This document shows, one piece after another, positions 6,694 to 11,240 of a stretch of DNA of 11,240 bases; within the stretch, counting starts at the first letter, position 1; each line of letters opens with the position of its first letter. Source of the DNA: Desulfatirhabdium butyrativorans (GTDB taxonomy: Bacteria; Desulfobacterota; Desulfobacteria; Desulfobacterales; JAIFKL01); assembly GCA_022736535.1 (NCBI GenBank), contig DZCT01000141.1, positions 1-11,240 on the forward strand, written 5' to 3'. The notes below the pieces were generated by a model. The model did no database searches. It was not told where the DNA came from and saw only the letters and a list, made by a program, of their open reading frames with translations. Position numbers and translations under genes: made by a program.

Positions 6694-7533
6694 CTACGAT
6701 GCGTCTCTCAATGTGCAGTAATCGTTATAGCAGTTTTTTTCTTCCGCGCAGTATGCCTGAAGCCGTTTCATCAGCTCGTCATAATCCACCTGATGACCGT
6801 CAAATTCGGGTCCGTCAACGCAGGCGAATTTTGTCTGACCGCCGATGGTCACGCGGCATCCGCCGCACATGCCGGTGCCGTCAACCATGATCGGGTTCAG
6901 GCTCACAACAGTCTTGACATTGTATTCTTTTGTGAGCTTGGACACAAATTTCATCATCGGCACGGGCCCGATGGCAACCGCCATTTTGATGTCCTTGTTT
7001 GCCTCCAGCGTGTCTTTGAGTTCCTCGGTGACAAACCCCTTGCGCCCGTAAGAGCCGTCATCCGTGCATATCCGCAGATCGCTGGAAGCGGCTTTCATCT
7101 GCTCTTCCATGATGAGCAGGTCTTTTTTTCTCGATCCCAGAATGCAGATCACATGATTTCCCGCTTCTTTGAGCGCACGGGTGATGGGATGCAGCACGGC
7201 AATGCCGGTGCCGCCGCCCACGCAGACCACTTTTCCCACTTTTTCGATATGGGTGGGTTTGCCGAGGGGACCGATAATATCCTGATAGCCTTCACCGACT
7301 TTCAAATCCCTGAACAGCGCGGTGCTTTTGCCGACCACCATATAAATGATTGTTATCGTGCCTTTGTCAGGGTTTGTTTCCGCCATTGTCAGCGGAACGC
7401 GTTCCCCTGCTTCATTTGCCTTCAGAATCACAAACTGTCCGGGCTTTGCCTTGCGGGCAATCAGAGGGGCTTGAATTTCATTCAGAATGACAGTTCCCTC
7501 AGCCATCTCCTGCCGTTTTACAATTTTGAACAT
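6694..7533 (-). CDS. nfnA: NfnA: small FAD/[2Fe-2S] subunit of the NfnAB transhydrogenase (sulfide dehydrogenase/DHODB-like)
   Basis: This 279-residue protein is the NAD(H)-binding partner of NfnB. The N-terminal FAD-binding barrel covers about 1-95, with KPGQFVILKA (30-39) and RVPLTMAE (45-52). The NAD-binding fold starts at VCVGGGTGIAVLHP (103-116). The C-terminal iron-sulfur segment has Cys223, Cys226 and Cys238 (GTGMCGGCRVTIGG, FACVDGPEFDG). Asp218 is just upstream, consistent with the Asp-Cys3 ligation reported for this family. The frame is open for 45 more codons upstream, but GGAGG (7544-7540) six bases before the ATG at 7533 fixes the start, and the extension consists of a non-coding hairpin. 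It precedes nfnB by 49 bases in the same operon. Alternatives such as dihydroorotate dehydrogenase electron-transfer subunit are less likely given that neighbour. Confidence 0.9.
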   Translation of the reverse strand: MFKIVKRQEMAEGTVILNEIQAPLIARKAKPGQFVILKANEAGERVPLTMAETNPDKGTITIIYMVVGKSTALFRDLKVGEGYQDIIGPLGKPTHIEKVGKVVCVGGGTGIAVLHPITRALKEAGNHVICILGSRKKDLLIMEEQMKAASSDLRICTDDGSYGRKGFVTEELKDTLEANKDIKMAVAIGPVPMMKFVSKLTKEYNVKTVVSLNPIMVDGTGMCGGCRVTIGGQTKFACVDGPEFDGHQVDYDELMKRLQAYCAEEKNCYNDYCTLRDAS

Positions 7534-7539
7534 AAAAAA

Positions 7540-7544
7540 CCTCC
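7540..7544 (-). promoter_or_regulatory. Ribosome binding site of nfnA
   Basis: GGAGG on the minus strand sits six bases before the ATG at 7533. It rules out the longer frame that begins near 7668. Confidence 0.8.
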
Positions 7545-7572
7545 GAGTCTTAAAAATTTGACACGTAAAACA

Positions 7573-7667
7573 TGGAACACGAAAGCAGGAGCGGTGCCGC
7601 CGGCGCCGCCCCTGCGCGTGCGAAACATCTTTCGTGATTTTCGTTTCTTTCGCGCTTCCGTGTTCCA
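7573..7667. repeat. 95-bp hairpin element upstream of nfnA
   Basis: TGGAACACGAAAGC (7573-7586) and GCTTCCGTGTTCCA (7654-7667) are complementary at 13 of 14 positions. Between them lie a GC-rich GCCGCCGGCGCCGCC block and a smaller CGAAA/TTTCG pairing. It falls in the leader or promoter region of nfnA. It may be a dispersed repeat of the CACGAAAG/CGTGTTCC kind or a folded 5' leader. No known riboswitch consensus is recognisable. Confidence 0.55.
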
Positions 7668-7753
7668 AACCGGGAGAAACAGACGCTCTCGCCAGTTGAA
7701 ATCCTCTACCTTAACAAAAAACACTTATGGAATCAATTTCAAAAATTAAAAAG

Positions 7754-7782
7754 TTGATATTTTCGTTTTTTAATGGTAAATA
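7754..7782 (+). promoter_or_regulatory. Candidate sigma-70-type promoter for the solute-binding protein and tatD
   Basis: TTGATA (7754-7759), a 17-base spacer and TAAATA (7777-7782) lie about 50 bases before the solute-binding protein start. The -35 box differs from consensus at one position; the -10 box is weak. Its place argues that the in-frame ATG at 7727 is not used. Confidence 0.35.
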
Positions 7783-7816
7783 TCGTGATTATAAAAATAA
7801 TACAGCAGCATCAGCC

Positions 7817-7822
7817 GGAGGA
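7817..7822 (+). promoter_or_regulatory. Ribosome binding site of the solute-binding protein
   Basis: GGAGGA lies 12 bases before the ATG at 7835, within a GGAGGAAAG run ending nine bases from it. It selects 7835 (or the adjacent ATG at 7838), directly ahead of the signal peptide. Confidence 0.7.
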
Positions 7823-7834
7823 AAGAAAACAGAT

Positions 7835-8569
7835 ATGATGAAACGATGGATTCTTATCAGCATCCTGCTTTGCACGGTTTGGGCAGAAGCTGCGGAACTG
7901 AGGATTGTGACAGAAGAATTTCCGCCTTATAATTACTTTGAAAACGGCAAGCTGACAGGCATTTCAACAGAAGTTGTTCAGGCTGTGCTGAAAGAAGTCG
8001 GCGCAGAGACCGAGATTGAAGTTTATCCTTGGGCAAGGGCTTACAAGGTCGCTTCGGAACATAAAAATGTCCTTATCTATTCTATCGGAAGAATTAAGGA
8101 AAGAGAGGAACTGTTCAACTGGGTCGGTGTTATCGCGCCCTGCAACCTCTGTCTGTTTAAGCTGAAAGAGAGAAAAGATATAAATATTCAGGTACTTGAA
8201 GATGCCCGAAAATATGAAATCGGTGTTCTGAGAGAAGATATGTGCCTCCAATATCTTCTGAATAAGGGATTTGTTATAAAAACAGTCACAAACGCCGATG
8301 AAAACAGCATCAGGATGCTTATGAAGAATCGAGTGGACCTGATTCCCTTTGATGAATTGGGATTTGCATACAAAATCAAAATATTAGGCTTTAATCCTTC
8401 TGATTTTGAGAAAATCTTTTTTTTAGAGGAACTTTCCGGCGGGCTTTATATGGCTTTCAGCAAACAGACGTCTGAAAATCTGACAGAAAAATTCAGAAAC
8501 GCGCTCGATAGGATCAAAGCAGACGGAACGTATAATCTTATCATAAACAAATATTTGAACATCAGGTAG
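7835..8569 (+). CDS. Periplasmic solute-binding protein, family 3 (SBP_bac_3, amino-acid type)
   Basis: The family captures small polar solutes, often amino acids, in the periplasm. The protein has 244 residues, typical for the group. A signal peptide (MMKRWILISILLCTVWAEA) precedes the mature LRIVTEEFPPYNYFENG start. The YPWARAY motif (64-70), SIGRIKEREELFNWVG (83-98) and the C-terminal AFSKQT and ADGTYNLIINKYL segments are characteristic. The cysteine before the cleavage site does not make a good lipobox, so a soluble periplasmic protein is more likely than a lipoprotein. Cys103, Cys106 and Cys137 in the mature part could form a disulfide (inference). No permease or ATPase gene is near, so it is an orphan binding protein. 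Its ligand cannot be read from the sequence. It ends five bases before tatD, suggesting cotranscription. An in-frame ATG at 7727 lacks a ribosome site and would bury the signal peptide. Confidence 0.88.
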   Translation: MMKRWILISILLCTVWAEAAELRIVTEEFPPYNYFENGKLTGISTEVVQAVLKEVGAETEIEVYPWARAYKVASEHKNVLIYSIGRIKEREELFNWVGVIAPCNLCLFKLKERKDINIQVLEDARKYEIGVLREDMCLQYLLNKGFVIKTVTNADENSIRMLMKNRVDLIPFDELGFAYKIKILGFNPSDFEKIFFLEELSGGLYMAFSKQTSENLTEKFRNALDRIKADGTYNLIINKYLNIR

Positions 8570-8574
8570 AAAGC

Positions 8575-9372
8575 ATGAAATTATTTGACAGCCACTGTCA
8601 TTTGGATGACCGGGCATACAGCGATGATATGGAAGATGTGAAAAAGCGCATGGCAGAAGCAGGCGTTGCCGCAGCCATGATTGTGGGCATCAACAGAAAA
8701 AGTTCCAAAAAAGCCGTTGAAATGGCAGGCGCGGAACCAAGGTTTTACGCATCGGTGGGCGTGCATCCGCATGACGCGCAGGACTGTTCCGAGGACACGG
8801 TCAGATTTCTCGCCGGGCTGGCGCAAAATCCCAAAGTGCGGGCATGGGGAGAAATCGGTCTGGATTTCAACCGCATGTTCTCGCCGCAGGCGGATCAGGA
8901 AAAATGGTTCATCCGGCAGTTGGAAGCGGCTCAGGAGCTGAATCTGCCGGTTATTTTTCACGAAAGAGACAGCAAGGGACGTTTTCTTGAAATCCTGAAA
9001 GCGCATTTTAAGAATGAAAAAAAAGGCGTTGTTCACTGTTTCAGCGGCAATAAGGCAGAAATGAAGGCTTATCTCGATATGGGGCTTTACATCGGCATTA
9101 CCGGCATCCTGACCGTTGAAACCCGGGGCGCTGATTTGCGGAAACTGGTCGGCTCTATTCCCCAGGACCGCATTCTGATTGAAACCGATGCGCCTTATCT
9201 GACGCCCGCTCCGCAGAAAAATCACACCCGGCGCAACGAACCGGCTTTTGTCAGATCGGTTCTGCTCACGCTGGCAAGGTTGCGAAATCAGACGCCTGAA
9301 ATGCTGTCGCCTGTTCTGTGGGAAAATACCTGCCGGCTGTTTCATATCAGTGAGAAATTCAGTGAGAAATGA
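8575..9372 (+). CDS. tatD: TatD-family metal-dependent hydrolase (3'-5' DNA/RNA exonuclease type)
   Basis: The 265-residue protein has the usual length and a TIM-barrel amidohydrolase-like layout. The metal ligands are all visible: His7 and His9 in SHCHLDD, Glu93 in GEIGLDF, His129 in PVIFHER, His154 in VVHCFSG and Asp205 in ETDAPYL. GVHPHDA (62-68) and the C-terminal NTCRLF are also family signatures. E. coli TatD acts as a Mg-dependent 3'-5' exonuclease on single-stranded DNA and RNA and has no role in Tat export; the same cytoplasmic nuclease activity is likely here. It starts five bases after the solute-binding protein stop, probably coupled in translation, and ends convergent with the TPR gene. 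It could be called YcfH/YjjV-like; the sequence does not separate these subgroups. Confidence 0.92.
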   Translation: MKLFDSHCHLDDRAYSDDMEDVKKRMAEAGVAAAMIVGINRKSSKKAVEMAGAEPRFYASVGVHPHDAQDCSEDTVRFLAGLAQNPKVRAWGEIGLDFNRMFSPQADQEKWFIRQLEAAQELNLPVIFHERDSKGRFLEILKAHFKNEKKGVVHCFSGNKAEMKAYLDMGLYIGITGILTVETRGADLRKLVGSIPQDRILIETDAPYLTPAPQKNHTRRNEPAFVRSVLLTLARLRNQTPEMLSPVLWENTCRLFHISEKFSEK

Positions 9373-9383
9373 AAAACAACTCA

Positions 9384-9401
9384 GTAAGCCCCTGTGCTTA
9401 C
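9384..9401. terminator. Small hairpin between convergent genes, weak terminator
   Basis: GTAAGC (9384-9389) and GCTTAC (9396-9401) form a six-base stem with a six-base loop in the 32-base gap between tatD and the TPR gene. On the minus strand it is followed by a GTTGTTTTTC run, so it may end the TPR transcript. On the plus strand there is only a short CCTTT. Confidence 0.4.
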
Positions 9402-9404
9402 CCT

Positions 9405-10889
9405 TTACGCATAATCTTTTCTGAGCTGCTCCACAATCTTGAGAATATTGTCAACCGCTGATTTTAAGGCGGAATCCATCTGCCTCAGTTCACTTGGGAA
9501 TTCATCCTGCAAGAAAAACAGAAGCGCGTAATAGATGGGCTTGTAAGTCTCCATGAATCGGAGCATCTTATTCTGAAAAAAGTGCAGGGCAATGCGGTAC
9601 TGCTCTTTTGCAATCAGCAAAAGCAGAAAATTCTGTATATCGCCGTAATACTGCTCGATAGAATCGGGGGCTTTCACAATTTCCGAAAAAAGCTGCACAG
9701 CGTTTTCCACCTGATTGTCCCACAGCAGAATCTGGGAAAGCGTGTGCTGATGGGAAAAATCTTTTTCTGTCGCACAGGCTTTCTGTGCATAAGCAAGGGC
9801 TTTTGCCTTTTCCCGCTTTTGGGAAAAATAGAGCCATGCCAGATTGTTCATCGCGTCCGTCGCCCCTTTGTCAGCAGCCATGATATAGTATTTCTCGGCT
9901 TTTTCATAATTTTTTATCTCATCTTCTTCATACAGCAGCGAGAGATTGAACATGGCGCCCACATGGCCCCTTTCCACAGCTTTGAGATAATACTTTTCCG
10001 CTTTTTCAAACGCCCTGAACTCCCGATGATACAATAAGGCAAGATTGAACATCGCGCCCGAATGCCCCTTGTCAATTGCCATCAGGTAGTATTTTTCCGC
10101 CTTGTCATAGGAGCGGATTTCCTCTTCTTCATATAAAAGCGCCAGATTCGGCATGGCGTTGACATGACCTTTTTTTATCGCCATCAGATAATATTGTTCG
10201 GCTTTGTCAAAGGCTTTGAATTCCCGGTGGTAGAGCAGCGCCAGATTCCGCATTGCCTTCACATCGCCTTTTTCCACAGCCGTCAGATAATATTTTTCGG
10301 CTTTGTCGTAGTCTTTATTTTCTTCATAAAGCAGCGCCAGATTCCGCATTGCCTTGGCGTCTCCCCTTTCGGCAGCCATCAGATAATACTTCTCCGCTTC
10401 TTTATGGGAGTTGAGTTCTTTATGATAGAGCAGCGCCAGATTCAGCATCGCGCCCACATGTCCTTTCTGAATGGCAATCAGATAACATGCTTTTGCTTTT
10501 TCATAAGAATTGAGTTCGTTCTGGTACAGCCGCGCCAGATTGAACATCGCGCTGACATAACCTTTCTGAAAAGCCATAAAATAGCACTTCTGGGCTTTTT
10601 CATAGGATTTGAATTCATTCTTGTACAGCACCGCCAGATTGTTCATGGCGCCCACATGCCCTTTCTGAATGGCGAGCAGATAATATTTTTCTGCTTCTTT
10701 ATATAATTTCAGTTGATTATACAAAGTCGCCATCATGAAACAGACGGTTTTGTCTTTATGTTCGACAGACTGAAATTTCTCAAGGGCTTTTTTGAATTCC
10801 TGACGGTGATAAAGCGATTCAGCCTCTTCAAAAATGGCTTTGTCCGATTCGGACAAATCTTTCAACTGTTCAGTATTATTCACTTCCAT
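9405..10889 (-). CDS. TPR/Sel1-like repeat protein, cytoplasmic
   Basis: The 494-residue protein is built mainly of nine or so helical repeats of 32-34 residues between about 65 and 357. Each has AEKYYLMAIxKGHxxAM followed by NLALLYxxE. The unit matches TPR/Sel1-like solenoids, which act as protein-protein interaction scaffolds. An N-terminal TPR-like pair (23-60) precedes it, and a less regular helical C-terminus (about 358-494) follows. There is no signal peptide, membrane segment or catalytic domain. Several repeats have near-identical DNA, so the array is recently expanded. Start choice is uncertain: ATG 10889 has AAAGG 13 bases upstream, ATG 10922 and GTG 10958 extend the frame by 11 and 23 residues with poor ribosome sites. 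The partner and pathway cannot be deduced from context; it is a single-gene unit convergent with tatD. Confidence 0.85.
   Translation of the reverse strand: MEVNNTEQLKDLSESDKAIFEEAESLYHRQEFKKALEKFQSVEHKDKTVCFMMATLYNQLKLYKEAEKYYLLAIQKGHVGAMNNLAVLYKNEFKSYEKAQKCYFMAFQKGYVSAMFNLARLYQNELNSYEKAKACYLIAIQKGHVGAMLNLALLYHKELNSHKEAEKYYLMAAERGDAKAMRNLALLYEENKDYDKAEKYYLTAVEKGDVKAMRNLALLYHREFKAFDKAEQYYLMAIKKGHVNAMPNLALLYEEEEIRSYDKAEKYYLMAIDKGHSGAMFNLALLYHREFRAFEKAEKYYLKAVERGHVGAMFNLSLLYEEDEIKNYEKAEKYYIMAADKGATDAMNNLAWLYFSQKREKAKALAYAQKACATEKDFSHQHTLSQILLWDNQVENAVQLFSEIVKAPDSIEQYYGDIQNFLLLLIAKEQYRIALHFFQNKMLRFMETYKPIYYALLFFLQDEFPSELRQMDSALKSAVDNILKIVEQLRKDYA
9819..10697 (-). repeat. Coding tandem repeats of about 99 bp in the TPR gene
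   Basis: About nine units recur with a 96-102 bp period, marked by NLALLY at residues 84, 117, 150, 183, 215, 248, 282, 315 and 349. The repeated DNA also keeps the opposite strand open for 180 codons (10164-10706), which is an artefact. Confidence 0.85.
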
Positions 10890-10974
10890 TATGCAATTCT
10901 GCCTTTCTTTACCGCCTGACATGGCTTTGAATTTTGTAGGGAAGGTGTCCCTCTGCACATCAAAATATGGACAG

Positions 10975-11032
10975 TGATGCAGAAGAGGTGATGAACCCTG
11001 CCGCTGTCATTCTGAGCGAAGCGAAGAATCTC
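10975..11032 (+). repeat. Left half of the nested palindromic element
   Basis: GATGCAGAAGAGGTGATGAA followed by CTGTCATTCTGAGCGAAGCG matches the left outer and inner arms of the element at 3652-3804, with the same spacing order. The matching right half is absent; a 20-bp tandem repeat follows instead. Confidence 0.65.
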
Positions 11033-11050
11033 ATTGCAAAGCGTTTATGT

Positions 11051-11240
11051 CATTCCGAACGGAGACTTGTCATTCCGAATGGGGACTTGTCATTCCCAAC
11101 GGGGACTTGTCATTCCGAACGCAGTGAGGAATCTCAGATTTCTCGCTCCGCTCGAAATGACATTTCGGGGACTTGTCATTCCCAACGGGGACTTGTCATT
11201 CCCAACGGGGACTTGTCATTCCCAACGGGGACTTGTCATT
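11051..11240. repeat. 20-bp tandem repeat array with an embedded palindrome, cut by the window edge
   Basis: Copies of CATTCCCAACGGGGACTTGT lie at 11051, 11071 and 11091 (first two variant), and at 11177, 11197 and 11217, where the last three are identical; a further copy begins at 11237. Between the two blocks, 11109-11161 is an imperfect palindrome (24-base arms, five mismatches) of the same GTCATTCCGAACGCAGTGAG family as the intergenic elements. No coding frame is evident. It is not a CRISPR: there are no spacers. Confidence 0.8.

Noticed and set aside
5223..7533. Reading the pair as glutamate synthase subunits
   Set aside because: There is no GltB large chain, and the partner is a sulfide dehydrogenase/DHODB-like small subunit, which fits NfnAB.
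6514..7749. 411-codon plus-strand frame opposite nfnA and the start of nfnB
   Set aside because: It is antisense to two genes with clear cofactor motifs, has low-complexity translation and no recognisable domain.
8581..9345. 254-codon minus-strand frame opposite tatD
   Set aside because: TatD on the other strand has all its metal ligands; this frame is its shadow.
10164..10706. 180-codon plus-strand frame with regular Phe/Ile-rich repeats
   Set aside because: The regularity comes from the antisense of the TPR repeats; there is no ribosome site or known domain.
11051..11240. 20-bp direct repeats considered as a CRISPR array
   Set aside because: Copies are head to tail with no spacers and no cas genes are present.

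Overview
The window looks like a chromosomal stretch from an anaerobic bacterium, most likely a Desulfobacterota (Desulfobacterales-like) sulfate reducer or close relative. The organism call is inference. It rests on an NfnAB-type electron-bifurcating transhydrogenase pair, an orphan family-3 solute-binding protein with the YPWARAY signature, an antitoxin/NYN-type accessory gene, and intergenic DNA crowded with dispersed palindromic repeats of the GTCATTCTGAGCGAAGCGAAG type. No rRNA, tRNA, CRISPR array, transposase or phage gene is visible.

Layout, left to right. (1) 1-2090, minus strand: a large secreted repeat protein, cut by the left edge. It has a signal peptide, about eight 35-residue Trp/Gly-rich repeats, and then two internalin-like leucine-rich repeat modules that are near copies of each other at DNA level. 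(2) 2223-3413, minus: an RlmI-type 23S rRNA methyltransferase. (3) 3414-3862: non-coding, with two palindromic repeat elements. (4) 3863-4717, minus: a chimeric protein in which an antitoxin-like N-terminus replaces the first half of a NYN (LabA-like) nuclease domain, followed by an OST-HTH/LOTUS domain. (5) 4718-5222: non-coding, with palindromes and a doubtful 56-codon frame. (6) 7533-5223, minus: nfnA then nfnB, a two-gene operon. (7) 7534-7834: divergent intergenic region with a hairpin element and a candidate promoter. (8) 7835-9372, plus: a periplasmic solute-binding protein and tatD, five bases apart. (9) 9405-10889, minus: a TPR/Sel1-like repeat protein convergent with tatD. (10) 10890-11240: non-coding, with half of the palindromic element seen in region 3 and a 20-bp tandem repeat that runs off the right edge.

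The housekeeping genes (rlmI, nfnAB, tatD) are intact with clear motifs. The accessory content is three repeat-built or chimeric proteins and a dense set of palindromic intergenic repeats. I see no convincing new multi-gene system. The points most worth following are the antitoxin-NYN chimera, the 35-residue repeat fused to duplicated LRR modules, and the nested palindromic element with its tandem-array derivative at the right edge.
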